From Bacillus sp. V5-8f (GTDB taxonomy: Bacteria; Bacillota; Bacilli; Bacillales; DSM-1321), in assembly GCF_002863565.1 (NCBI RefSeq), contig NZ_PGUW01000013.1, positions 1 through 38,150 of the forward strand: a stretch of 38,150 nucleotides of DNA, given 5' to 3'. Under the pieces are notes generated by a model. That model had not been told where the DNA came from and ran no database searches. It saw only the letters and a list, made by a program, of their open reading frames with translations. The translations under genes and the position numbers were made by a program. This document shows positions 7,971 through 16,450 of this stretch, piece by piece (the first letter of the stretch is position 1; each line of letters begins with the position of its first letter).

Positions 7971-8010
7971 GGCAGGCTGAGTCTTCCACCTACTCAGCCT
8001 GCTTTTTATT
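7971..8010 (+). terminator. Strong terminator without an obvious gene
   Basis: GGCAGGCTGAGT (7971-7982) pairs with ACTCAGCCTGC (7992-8002) around a short loop, followed by TTTTTATTTT. There is no convincing protein gene in the 300 bases upstream, so it may end a small RNA or mark a lost gene. Confidence 0.7.
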
Positions 8011-8288
8011 TTCTCCAAACCTGACACATTTTCATATTCCCTCGTAGTAAGTGATTGCCAGCTTTTGATTATCTCCAATTAGGTCTGAGATTACTGCAAC
8101 AAGAAAAAATCGGGTGAAATCGCTACAGCCGATTTTTGATTGGGGTAAAGGAAATCTTGACTGGTATTATTATGAAAAGCATTGCAATGAAGTTTTCGAG
8201 ATTCCCAACTGAAACCGGATATAGAATTTCACAAAAAGGTTATGTTGGTACTTGAAAAAGAAATCTAGGAGCAAATTGAGGGGTTAGA

Positions 8289-8639
8289 ATGTTTGTACAT
8301 AAAATTAATGAGGAACTGTCTTTAAAGTTAAGTATGAATACAGTTATTTTATATAAGGGTAGTTACGTTGGAATTGCTGGATTTTATGAGATAAATTGGT
8401 TGCAGATAAAACAGCATATATTGGTTATTGGCTTGGTCAACAATTCCAAGGGAACGGCCATAATTACTCAGGCAGTTCATGCATATATCTATCTATTTAG
8501 TTTCCTTGCACAACAATTAGGGAATAGAAATACAACATGTTCAGGGGGGTATGACAAGTGCCAGCAGAAAACGCTATATTATTACACTAATAAAATGGGG
8601 TGTAACCGTCCAAATTGTTGTTATTGCGTAGTACCTTGA
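8289..8639 (+). pseudogene. RimL/YdaF-type GNAT acetyltransferase, decayed
   Basis: A GAGGGG site precedes ATG 8289 and the start MFVHKINEELSLKL is that of a ribosomal-protein-acetylase-like GNAT. A large internal deletion then joins straight to NTVILYKGSYVGIAGFYEIN. The next segment is in another frame (TAYIGYWLGQQFQGNG, with the Q-x-x-G-x-G-like motif), then back again (IITQAVHAYIYL). The end is in a further frame. So there is one deletion plus several frameshifts; a working enzyme is not possible. Family call comes from matching these pieces in order. Confidence 0.72.
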
Positions 8640-8643
8640 AAGT

Positions 8644-8814
8644 ATGTATAGAGATTTCTACCGATTGTATGGTGATTTTGTAACAGATGTGAAAGGGAAA
8701 GACACAGGAACCATTTCCTTCAGAGGTATAGATTTATTTCATTCAGTAAAACAAGAATGCCATATATCAATGGAAGCAAAACATACAGTGATTAATCAAG
8801 GAGATACACAGTGA
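8644..8814 (+). CDS. Hypothetical small protein (56 aa), overlaps next gene
   Basis: Reads MYRDFYRLYGDFVTDVKGKD, then GTISFRGIDLFHSVKQECHI, to TGA at 8812-8814. It ends inside the start codon of the next gene (GTGA, 8811-8814), a classic coupling overlap. It lacks a clear ribosome binding site and may be the C-terminal part of a longer gene truncated at the GNAT remnant. No family recognised. Confidence 0.4.
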   Translation: MYRDFYRLYGDFVTDVKGKDTGTISFRGIDLFHSVKQECHISMEAKHTVINQGDTQ

Positions 8815-9050
8815 ATAGAGAGCTATTTGAATTAATGACAAAGATACTAAATGAAGTGGATGGTATTAAAGCATATATCGAAGAAACGAAACAAGATAGT
8901 AGAATGAGCTTGCAGGAAATCGAGAGAATAATAAACAGGTTAGAACATATCGCAAAGGAGGCAGATAATGAGTTGAATGATACCCTTATCAGGATTGAAG
9001 AGAACTTTGATGTCGAACGGGCGAAGTCCAGAAGAACCGAGAAGGAATAA
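8811..9050 (+). CDS. Small coiled-coil protein (79 aa)
   Basis: Starts at GTG 8811, with GGAG 7 bases upstream and a GTGA overlap with the preceding frame. The sequence MNRELFELMTKILNEVDGIK onward is helical with heptad spacing of Leu/Ile and many Glu/Lys/Arg, predicting one long coiled coil to about residue 65 and a basic tail RAKSRRTEKE. It is followed at once by a terminator. The family is not recognised. Helical, soluble and small suggests a regulatory or scaffolding partner, as inference. Confidence 0.6.
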   Translation: MNRELFELMTKILNEVDGIKAYIEETKQDSRMSLQEIERIINRLEHIAKEADNELNDTLIRIEENFDVERAKSRRTEKE

Positions 9051-9055
9051 AACAA

Positions 9056-9082
9056 AAGTCGTCTTTTCGGGCGGCTTTTTTT
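9056..9082 (+). terminator. Rho-independent terminator
   Basis: AAGTCGTC (9056-9063) pairs, with G-T pairs, to GGCGGCTT (9070-9077), and seven T follow. It directly follows the coiled-coil gene. Confidence 0.8.
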
Positions 9083-9158
9083 GTGCGGACAGGGCAGGTT
9101 AAGAGAGGGGCAACACATGTTATAATGTGAAAAACTACCACATGGAATGGTGATAAGT

Positions 9159-9360
9159 ATGAAAATACAAATATGAATTAACTGGAACTGGCTGGGACGA
9201 ATGTCAGATACGACTGTAGTCCACAAGTGTTTCATTCAATGCAGGCCACCTAACTGATGTTTTTGGCGAATTGCTTGAAGGCTTACGTAAGCCTTTTTAT
9301 ACAGAAGATGTTTATATAGAGCGTGGTTATGAGTTTTTCTGGGATTCGGAACCGAGTTGA
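9159..9360 (+). pseudogene. Broken small Bacillus hypothetical gene
   Basis: From the ATG at 9159 the correct frame is lost by one extra base within the first codons. In the shifted frame it reads KYKYELTGTGWDECQIRL, an in-frame TAG, then NAGHLTDVFGELLEGL and YIERGYEFFWDSEPS. The ELTGTGW..C and LTD..GELLE pattern belongs to a small uncharacterised Bacillus family, as far as I can recall. Frameshift plus nonsense codon make it inactive. It abuts the SDR remnant on the other strand. Confidence 0.5.
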
Positions 9361-9667
9361 ATTGGTTTCTGTCGAATTGCGTAACACATTAAATCGTTGT
9401 TGAATCCCTGCATTGTTCACTAACACATTCACTTCTGGGTAGTTCTCTGTTACCCAATCAAACAATGCTACACGCTCGGATCCAATATCCAAATTACTTA
9501 CACGCGTAATAAGGCTAGGGAATTTTTCTTTCGCATTTTGAAGTGCATTTTCACGTCGTCCACAAACAATAACTATATTTTCCAGCTTTTATAAAGCGTT
9601 CTGCAAAAGCTAATCCTATTCCAGCATTTCCGCCTGTAATAAGTATTGTATTTCCTGAAAGTTTCAT
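9361..9667 (-). pseudogene. Short-chain dehydrogenase (SDR, DltE-like), truncated and frameshifted
   Basis: From ATG 9665-9667 it reads MKLSGNTILITGGNAGIGLA, the SDR cofactor motif TGxxxGIG, then FAERFIKAGK. One frameshift follows; the next piece is IVIVCGRRENALQNAKEKFP, and the last is WVTENYPEVNVLVNNAGIQQ with the NNAG motif. The catalytic Ser-Tyr-Lys half is missing: the text ends about residue 100. GGAAC precedes the ATG and a well-preserved MerR-type promoter lies upstream, so loss seems recent. Confidence 0.75.
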
Positions 9668-9708
9668 TATAGTTCCTCTTCTCGAATTATTTTCGTTATT
9701 TAATAAAA

Positions 9709-9739
9709 AACTTACGACTTAAACCGTGGTTTAAGTCAA
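9709..9739 (-). promoter_or_regulatory. MerR-type promoter/operator of the SDR gene
   Basis: On the minus strand a -35 box TTGACT (9734-9739) and a weak -10 TAAGTT (9709-9714) are 19 bp apart. The spacer overlaps an inverted repeat GACTTAAACC / GGTTTAAGTC (9716-9725 and 9728-9737), ten perfect bases per arm. A long spacer filled with a palindrome is the design of promoters twisted open by MerR-family activators. No MerR gene is in the window. Confidence 0.7.
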
Positions 9740-9867
9740 CATAAAACTAAAAATACTTTTGTCTGTAGTGCTACGTATAGAAAAATCAACCCTAATTCAT
9801 CAACAACCCTAGCTCGATGAATCAGTAATTGTTTAACCTTTACTCTATTTGGTAATTTTTTCTGTGA

Positions 9868-9897
9868 TTGTTCAGATGAAACACCCTGCTATATGAT
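9868..9897 (+). promoter_or_regulatory. Candidate promoter of the DUF4132 unit
   Basis: TTGTTC (9868-9873), 18 bases, TATGAT (9892-9897), about 40 bases before the first gene's start. Reasonable sigma-A match, not unique. Confidence 0.35.
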
Positions 9898-9936
9898 GAA
9901 TAAAAGGAAATGAATTCCTTAAAAAAGAGGGTAAAG

Positions 9937-10356
9937 ATGAAAATATTTATAACGGTGAAAAGCTTGGCTAAAAGAAAAAGATATATTGACCGGGTCATAT
10001 TTGAGTTTGCGACAAAACCGTGTACTCTTAAAGAACTTATAACAGCGATTGTAACAAAAAACGTTACCGGCTTTAGGGTGGGTGATGCGAGCGATCAGTT
10101 TTTTGGTTTTTTGCCAGCTAGCGAAATTGAAATGCAAGCTTCGAGCGGCAAAGTCGGATTTACCCACAAATACAATAGTAAAAAGGAAGATTTGCAGCAG
10201 TCTATCGTAACCGCCATTACAGCCTTTGAAGACGGATTATACAAAGTGTTCATCGGCGAAGAAGAAATAGAGCAATTGGACTCGCCGATACTGATGCAGG
10301 ATGAGGATGTTGTCACTTTTATTCGGGTTACCATGCTTGCGGGAAGAATATGGTGA
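9937..10356 (+). CDS. 139-aa partner of the DUF4132 protein, possible beta-grasp fold
   Basis: Starts MKIFITVKSLAKRKRYIDRV at ATG 9937, after GAGGG; an upstream in-frame ATG (9910) has poorer spacing. Features: an N-terminal strand (KIFITV), a helix motif CTLKELITAIVTKNV, and an end DSPILMQDEDVVTFIRVTML. The order strand-strand-helix ('T-L-K-E-L-I') and a final 'D-E-D-V-V-T-F-I' strand resembles ubiquitin-like beta-grasp proteins of the MoaD/ThiS kind, but the C-terminal Gly-Gly is missing (it ends LAGRIW). Only 16 bases separate it from the next, giant gene, so they are one operon and probably work together. Fold is inference; no family recognised. Confidence 0.7.
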   Translation: MKIFITVKSLAKRKRYIDRVIFEFATKPCTLKELITAIVTKNVTGFRVGDASDQFFGFLPASEIEMQASSGKVGFTHKYNSKKEDLQQSIVTAITAFEDGLYKVFIGEEEIEQLDSPILMQDEDVVTFIRVTMLAGRIW

Positions 10357-10372
10357 AAAAGGGGGACTAGCT

Positions 10373-13300
10373 TTGAAGGACAGGTTTCAATATTATAAGA
10401 CACTCCAAACGAGATCAGAAATGCTTAATGAATCGGATCAGCAAATTGCAAAAGCAGTGATCGGTATTTTAAGAAGGCCATACTATAATGAAGAACTGCA
10501 TAGCAATAAGCTGGAAGGTTTATTATCGCCCCGTTCAAATAGTAAGACAACTGCTTTTTTTGAGCCACTGGTTCCGGTGGTCACCCAATTGCTTGGTGAG
10601 TATCAGGGGAATATTATCAAATATATCATTCAGAATGCATTTGATTATCCGTACAGTTCCGGGTATTATCGGAGGCCTTTCCGCACGGCCAATTCCAGAC
10701 AGCATCTTCCCGTAATTTTGGGGAAAGTTGTTTCACTGCTTGAATTATATCAATCTGAATTTGATGTAATCAGCTATCTTTCCATGCGGGATTACGATCG
10801 GGATGCAGATGTAATCAGCGATATCATTGCTTTTGAAATTGACCAGGGAAATGAACAGGTTATTCAGGCATTAAGGGATATCATATACGGTGATAACAAT
10901 ACGGCCCTCCTTTCAAGAACCATGGTTAAAGGCATTTTCTTAAGCCATAATCGGGAGATGTATACCATGCTTGGAGAATTGCTTGTGGCTGCCAAGCTTC
11001 AAGAGGGCTTAAGGCAAAGCATTGTGGAAAGCATGGACCAAGGAACCCTGGAAGCTACGGTACATATCCTGAAAATAATTATTGATCACAACCTCATCAG
11101 GTACAGTTCTGTCATTAGGGCTCTGGATGTGTGGACGGGCCTGGAATTGGAAGCAGCCAACAAAAGAGTCGCCTCTCAAAACATTGAGTATATCTATCAT
11201 TGTTTAACCGAGGAACAGCGCCGCAGGGAATACCTTGAGGATGAAAATGCAAAGAAAATCTATATAAGCCTGTGGGCGACCGCAGTGCGGGATGAGATGG
11301 ATTTGGAGGTTTTGATTTCCGATTTGATGGAAAACGGGGCAGATTATCAAAAAGCAGCCGCCCTCCATTTATTGAACGAAAGCCAGAATGAAACACTCCG
11401 GTTTCAAATAGCCCATGATCATTTAAAACAGGAGAATCTTGAACTCCAGTATCTGGTGGTTTCTAATTACCCTTATGGATACAGCTTTCCTGGGACCAGG
11501 TTGGGAAAATTTCAAAAGCTAGAAAGCAAGAATGAGAGGCTTCTAGACTTTACGATTCTGAAAAAAGCCATGGTCAATATGCCCAAGAAAGAAGTTTCCA
11601 TTCGTTCAAGTATACATGATCATATGGTTACCTATACTACAGACGACATTGCCGATCGTATGATTTTTCTTATCGAATACGATATGGACCGTGACTGGAT
11701 TGCCGAGCTGTTTTCGATGAAGGATTCAGTTAGTGCTGATCAAAGATGGAGGATGTTGGACTTGCTTACAAGTGCCAGGGATGACAGCTGGCAGAGGGAA
11801 ATGATCTTTAAGTGTCTGTCGGACCGAAGCATGGCCATTCGGGAGTCAGCCTTATCAAAAATTAAAAAGCTAGAGCTTACTCATGAAGAAATCGAAAAAG
11901 TTGCTTCGTTATTAAAGCTAAAAACCGGTTCATTAAGACAGGGAGCGATCCGTATATTGCTTGGTCTGGAGCAAACGAAGCTTGAACCGGCCCTTGAAAG
12001 CCTTCTCACAAGCAAAAATGAACTTCAAAGGCTTGCAGCGCTTGAGATCATTTCTAAATTAAGCAGCAATCGGGAACCATTCATCGAGAAGCTTACCTTG
12101 ATTAAGGAACCAACTCACAATGAAAATATATTGCTATCAAAGCTTACCCATAAAGAGGAGTATACGTGGGAGAACGGCTACGGTCTGATTGATGGCCAGG
12201 AAAAGCCGATAGAAATCGCTGAGGTGAAACCTTCAAAGGATTTCACGATAAAAGGCTTTCTCACTTTATCCGAGTCTGATATAAAAAAGTACCTTTCACA
12301 AATATCAGACGCAGTACACCAGCAGAAGGATCATGAATATGAATTCGAGTGGTCGGATGGTTTTAAAGAAACAACCTTGATTGGATCTGAGTTACGACCT
12401 GTCCAAGACAATAATGGCATGAAGGTCGATGCCCTCCCGCTACCTCAAGTTTGGCGGAATACTCTGCAAAATAGCGGGCTGAGAAATAGTGAATTACTTC
12501 AACTGGAATTCTATTTAAACAGTGAAACGGTTTATAAATACTATTTTAATCAGCTGGAATACTGGGAAATGGAAGGATTAAAGCGGGCCGATAAATGGAA
12601 GAAAAGTTTTATTGCGGAGCTTTACCCAATCGAGAAACTGAAAGAGGTTTATTCGTTTTTAGGAAAATTGCCTTATCCTGACCAGGTTCTGACGCTAATT
12701 TCGGCTTTTGCAGAAGACAGCGATAATAAGGAACGTTTTTCCCTGGCCCGGGATGTGATTAGTACCATTATAAACGCCATACCTAAAGAAAAGCTTTCAA
12801 AAGAGAGCAGGCTGCTGAGATTCCTGACCGAACAGTGGAATGAAGCATTGCGTGATGGCATAAATGACGATACATCATTTAGAGAGAGCTTTTTCTTAAA
12901 GTACAAGCTGTATGCTTCAAGCAATTACAGGGATTGCCCGATTTCCCTGGAAGAATTCGCAAGAGCCCTGGATCTTCAATTGATAGATCAAAACGCGCTT
13001 TATCGTGAAATCATTGGCAGGAAGAAAAACGGCAATATGATTAGGGAAATCACGGAAATGAGTTCCGAGCTTCAAAAAAAATATCCTGTTTTACGCGATA
13101 TACGGGATCAAATCATTGATAGGATTCTTGGTATCGAGTTGAAAAGAGGCGACCTCAAAACGGAAGTTACTGAGCTAACCATGGACATCTTGAGTTTTGA
13201 AGGAATTGACTATTTCGTTCAAATCCTGACAAGACTGGGCAGAGAACCGTTTGTCCGCGGCTATTACTACGGATATGGTGAGAACATCACGAAAAAAGAT

Positions 13301-15196
13301 AGCTTTAGCCATCTATTGCAGATTTGCCATCCGAAAGAGAATGAAGATGAGAAAGATTTGGGCAGGTTGCTGCAGGAACATATGGTTTCAGAAAAACGGC
13401 TGTTAGAAGCGGCCATGTATGCTCCCCAATGGATTGATATCATATCCCGATATTTGCAGTGGGATGGTTTGCGCAGTGCGGTCTGGTATTTCCATGCCCA
13501 TATAAACGAAGCCTTTTCTGCTGAAAAAGAAACAATTGTTGCGCATTATTCCCCGATTCCACCAGTGGAATTTAATGACGGAAGCTTTGACATTGATTGG
13601 TTTAATCATGCATACAGCACGCTTGGTGAAGAAAGATTCTCCATTTTATATGATTGCGCCAAATATATTTCAACGGGTTCGCGCCATCGCCGAGCCCAAT
13701 TGTTTGCTGATGCAGTATTAGGGAAATTGAAGCCGGATGAGCTGAAAAAATCCGCCAAAGAGAAAAGGAATAAAGACCATCTTTTATCCTATTGCCTTAT
13801 ACCGCTCAAAGAAGACGGTGATGTGCTTGAACGGTATGAGTTCATTCACGAGTTTTTACGGGAAAGCAAGCAATTTGGCGCCCAAAGACGTGCCTCTGAA
13901 GCGAAAACAGTCAGCATCGCCCTTGATAATCTAGCAAGAAATGCAGGGTATAAGGATGCGTTGCGTATGCAGTGGGCTTTGGAAGCAAAAAAAATGAAAG
14001 AAATCAACAAATATCTGGAGCCTAAAGCAATCGATGATCTTACCGTCCAGTTGGTAATCAATGAGGACGGGAAGGCCGATATTATGGTGTCCAAGAAAGG
14101 CAAGCAGCTTAAATCGACACCTGCAAAGTATAAAAAACACGAGTACATCGTCGAGCTCGCAAACTTGAAAAAGGATTTGAGAAATCAATATTCACGAGCG
14201 AAACAGGAGCTTGAACAATCAATGGAAAATGCAAGTCACTTATCTAATGTGGAACTTAAGCATATTGCTGAAAATCCGGTTGTTGCTCCCTTAATAGCAG
14301 GGATCGTCTTTAGGGCTGGCAGCGAACTCGGATTTTACAACAACGGAGTATTGGTGAATTTGGCTGGGGAACGATATTCGGTTAAGGCAAATGATGAGAT
14401 CGTGATTGCCCACCCTGTCGATCTTTTTGATAGTGGAACTTGGAGTGATTTTCAAAAGTATTTTTTTGACCATCAAATCCAACAGCCCTTTAAACAGGTG
14501 TTCCGGGAGTTATATTTACCGAATGAGGATGAAATCGCGAACGGGACGTTATCGTACAGATATGCCGGACATCAGGTACAGCCTAGAAAAACCACAGCTT
14601 TGCTGAAAAATCGAAAATGGACGGTCGATTATGAAGACGGCTTACAAAAGGTGTATTACAAAGAAAATATCATCGCGAAAGTATATGCAATGGCCGATTG
14701 GTTCTCGCCTTCCGATATCGAGTATCCAACACTTGAAACGGTTGAATTTTACAAGAGAAACACCTATGAACGGCTAAAGCTGGAAACCATTCCGAAGCGC
14801 ATTTTTTCTGAAACGATGAGGGATCTTGATCTGGTTGTAAGTGTGGCGCATGCCGGCGGAGTCGATCCGGAAGCCAGCCTGTCAACCATCGAGATGAGAA
14901 TTGCAATCGTCAATGAATCATTAAAATTCCTGAAATTAGATAATGTAACAGTAGAAAAAAAGCATGCCCTGATTAAAGGCACCCTTGGTGACTACAGTGT
15001 ACATCTGGGAAGTGGGACTGTTTTCAAGCAAGCAGCCGGTGCTTTGAATATCATTCCTGTTCATTCTCAGCATAGAGGAAGAATCTTTCTGCCCTTCCTC
15101 GATGAAGATCCGAAGACGGCTGAAATCCTCTCCAAAATCATCCTGCTTGCCCAGGATACAAAAATCAAGGATCCATATATTTTGGAGCAGATGTGA
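10373..15196 (+). CDS. Giant DUF4132-domain protein (1,607 aa)
   Basis: Start chosen at TTG 10373 (MKDRFQYYKTLQTR), 6 bases after GGGGGAC; the frame is open further upstream but overlaps the previous gene. Layout: a long helical N-terminal region (DUF5724-like) up to about residue 600, with HEAT-like pairs of helices around 480-580 (MAIRESALSKIKKLE, LRQGAIRILLGLEQ, LQRLAALEIISKL). A middle region follows, then a core near residues 1190-1330 (ALRMQWALEAKKMKEINKYL; HIAENPVVAPLIAGIVFRAG) that matches DUF4132, the domain of E. coli MolR/YehI. A C-terminal domain (LGDYSVHLGSGTVFKQAAGA to the end) is DUF7737-like. No signal peptide, membrane span or obvious catalytic motif. Likely a large cytoplasmic scaffold; function unknown. 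The frame is intact over 4.8 kb despite the decay around it, arguing for selection. Confidence 0.85.
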   Translation: MKDRFQYYKTLQTRSEMLNESDQQIAKAVIGILRRPYYNEELHSNKLEGLLSPRSNSKTTAFFEPLVPVVTQLLGEYQGNIIKYIIQNAFDYPYSSGYYRRPFRTANSRQHLPVILGKVVSLLELYQSEFDVISYLSMRDYDRDADVISDIIAFEIDQGNEQVIQALRDIIYGDNNTALLSRTMVKGIFLSHNREMYTMLGELLVAAKLQEGLRQSIVESMDQGTLEATVHILKIIIDHNLIRYSSVIRALDVWTGLELEAANKRVASQNIEYIYHCLTEEQRRREYLEDENAKKIYISLWATAVRDEMDLEVLISDLMENGADYQKAAALHLLNESQNETLRFQIAHDHLKQENLELQYLVVSNYPYGYSFPGTRLGKFQKLESKNERLLDFTILKKAMVNMPKKEVSIRSSIHDHMVTYTTDDIADRMIFLIEYDMDRDWIAELFSMKDSVSADQRWRMLDLLTSARDDSWQREMIFKCLSDRSMAIRESALSKIKKLELTHEEIEKVASLLKLKTGSLRQGAIRILLGLEQTKLEPALESLLTSKNELQRLAALEIISKLSSNREPFIEKLTLIKEPTHNENILLSKLTHKEEYTWENGYGLIDGQEKPIEIAEVKPSKDFTIKGFLTLSESDIKKYLSQISDAVHQQKDHEYEFEWSDGFKETTLIGSELRPVQDNNGMKVDALPLPQVWRNTLQNSGLRNSELLQLEFYLNSETVYKYYFNQLEYWEMEGLKRADKWKKSFIAELYPIEKLKEVYSFLGKLPYPDQVLTLISAFAEDSDNKERFSLARDVISTIINAIPKEKLSKESRLLRFLTEQWNEALRDGINDDTSFRESFFLKYKLYASSNYRDCPISLEEFARALDLQLIDQNALYREIIGRKKNGNMIREITEMSSELQKKYPVLRDIRDQIIDRILGIELKRGDLKTEVTELTMDILSFEGIDYFVQILTRLGREPFVRGYYYGYGENITKKDSFSHLLQICHPKENEDEKDLGRLLQEHMVSEKRLLEAAMYAPQWIDIISRYLQWDGLRSAVWYFHAHINEAFSAEKETIVAHYSPIPPVEFNDGSFDIDWFNHAYSTLGEERFSILYDCAKYISTGSRHRRAQLFADAVLGKLKPDELKKSAKEKRNKDHLLSYCLIPLKEDGDVLERYEFIHEFLRESKQFGAQRRASEAKTVSIALDNLARNAGYKDALRMQWALEAKKMKEINKYLEPKAIDDLTVQLVINEDGKADIMVSKKGKQLKSTPAKYKKHEYIVELANLKKDLRNQYSRAKQELEQSMENASHLSNVELKHIAENPVVAPLIAGIVFRAGSELGFYNNGVLVNLAGERYSVKANDEIVIAHPVDLFDSGTWSDFQKYFFDHQIQQPFKQVFRELYLPNEDEIANGTLSYRYAGHQVQPRKTTALLKNRKWTVDYEDGLQKVYYKENIIAKVYAMADWFSPSDIEYPTLETVEFYKRNTYERLKLETIPKRIFSETMRDLDLVVSVAHAGGVDPEASLSTIEMRIAIVNESLKFLKLDNVTVEKKHALIKGTLGDYSVHLGSGTVFKQAAGALNIIPVHSQHRGRIFLPFLDEDPKTAEILSKIILLAQDTKIKDPYILEQM

Positions 15197-15435
15197 AAGA
15201 CATAGAGAAATCAATTCGATCTTATTCTAAATTATTTGATGCCGAACCAGTGAAAGAGAAACCAGGCTATGCAAAATTCCTGGTAGAAAACCCGGGCTTA
15301 AATTTTACCCTAAATCTAAAAGACGAAGTGTCGGGTAACCAAGTAGTCCATTTTGGTTTCCAGGTGGAAAATGTGAAAGGAGTGCTTCAACAAAAATATC
15401 GTGTGGTAGCACTCCATAAAACAAAGGTTAGTTGA
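15193..15435 (+). pseudogene. VOC-family (ArsI/CadI-like) protein, truncated at both ends
   Basis: The frame reads VKDIEKSIRSYSKLFDAEPV, then YAKFLVENPGLNFTLNLKDE and NQVVHFGFQVENVKGVLQQK. This is the first half of a vicinal-oxygen-chelate protein of the ArsI/CadI (metal- or arsenic-induced) type, whose N-terminal strand before VKDIEKS with the first metal-ligand His is missing. The second half with the cysteine and last Glu ligand is replaced by unrelated codons ending at 15435. It begins exactly at the DUF4132 stop codon (ATGTGA), so this is a deletion or insertion junction. Inactive. Confidence 0.72.
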
Positions 15436-15519
15436 ATTATGTAGTGTCTATTGTTAGTGTTTTAAGAAATTGTGAATACTTATACATAGGGGTCTTTAAA
15501 ATGAACCGGGGGAAATTAT

Positions 15520-16389
15520 ATGAGTGCAAAACAAAAAAAATCAAACATACTTAAAAAGGTTTCAAGAGCTTTATTAGTAATTATCGGTGCCTTTATAACT
15601 GCCTATGGGTTGGAAGCAGTTTTAATCCCAAACAACGTATCAGACGGTGGGATCACAGGCCTAAGTATCGTCGGTTCAGAATTAGCTGATTTACCTCTTG
15701 GGATTTTAATAGCCGTACTGAATATTCCATTCATATTTTTAGGATATAAACAAATTGGCAAGAGTTTTGCCATTTATTCAGTGCTCGGAATTGCTTCTCT
15801 TGCGGTAGGCACTATTGTTATGCACCAAGTACATACAATCATTGAAGGCGATACTCTGTTAATAACGGTAGTAGGTGGAATCATCATTGGTCTTGGGATG
15901 GGATTAGCAATACGAAACGGTGGGGCATTAGATGGTATTGATATGTTAGCCGTACTGCTTTCACGAAAATTGCCTTTTGGGACAAGTGACCTCATCTTAT
16001 TTTTGAACCTGTTTGTCTTTATTGTGGTTTCAACAGTATTTGGACTACAAGGGGCTATTCTATCGGGAATTGCTTATTTTATTGCTTCCAAAGTGATTCA
16101 TATTGTTGAAGTAGGTTTAAGTGGTTCTAAAAGCTTTACAATTATTACCGATCAACCAGAATTAATGGTTGAAACCATCCGTGACCGTTTGGGCAGGGGG
16201 GCAACATATAATATTGTTGAAGGCGGGTATTCAAATGAGCAATTCAAAGAAATCACCTGTGTTATCAACCGTCTCGAAGAAAGTAAAATGAAAGAAATTA
16301 TTAATGAAATTGATGAACGTGCTTTCGTCACCGTTTATGATGTGGCGGAAGTAAAGGGCGGGAACTTTCGAAAGCGTGATATTCATTAA
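15520..16389 (+). CDS. yitT: YitT family membrane protein
   Basis: 289 residues. A short basic head is followed by five or six membrane spans (VIIGAFITAYGLEAVLIP, ILIAVLNIPFIFLGY, LITVVGGIIIGLGMGLAI, LILFLNLFVFIVVSTVF). The signatures NNVSDGGITGLSIV and RNGGALDGIDMLAVLLS are those of the YitT/DUF161 family. The last 90 residues (KSFTIITDQPELMVETIRDR to DVAEVKGGNFRKRDIH) are the cytoplasmic DUF2179 domain. Role not settled; often described as a possible transporter or channel. GGGGGAAA precedes the ATG. B. subtilis has several paralogues, so the symbol is at family level. Single-gene unit with its own terminator. Confidence 0.85.
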   Translation: MSAKQKKSNILKKVSRALLVIIGAFITAYGLEAVLIPNNVSDGGITGLSIVGSELADLPLGILIAVLNIPFIFLGYKQIGKSFAIYSVLGIASLAVGTIVMHQVHTIIEGDTLLITVVGGIIIGLGMGLAIRNGGALDGIDMLAVLLSRKLPFGTSDLILFLNLFVFIVVSTVFGLQGAILSGIAYFIASKVIHIVEVGLSGSKSFTIITDQPELMVETIRDRLGRGATYNIVEGGYSNEQFKEITCVINRLEESKMKEIINEIDERAFVTVYDVAEVKGGNFRKRDIH

Positions 16390-16419
16390 TTGTGTGTAAA
16401 TAACGAGTGAGAAACGAAG

Positions 16420-16450
16420 GCGTTGATCCGGGAAGGATTAACGCATTTTT
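16420..16450 (+). terminator. Terminator of yitT
   Basis: GCGTTGATCC (16420-16429) with GGATTAACGC (16435-16444), then ATTTTT. Confidence 0.85.

Noticed and set aside
8792..9235. 147-codon minus-strand frame rich in Ser/Phe/Leu
   Set aside because: Mirror of the coiled-coil gene and its terminator; no initiation signal.
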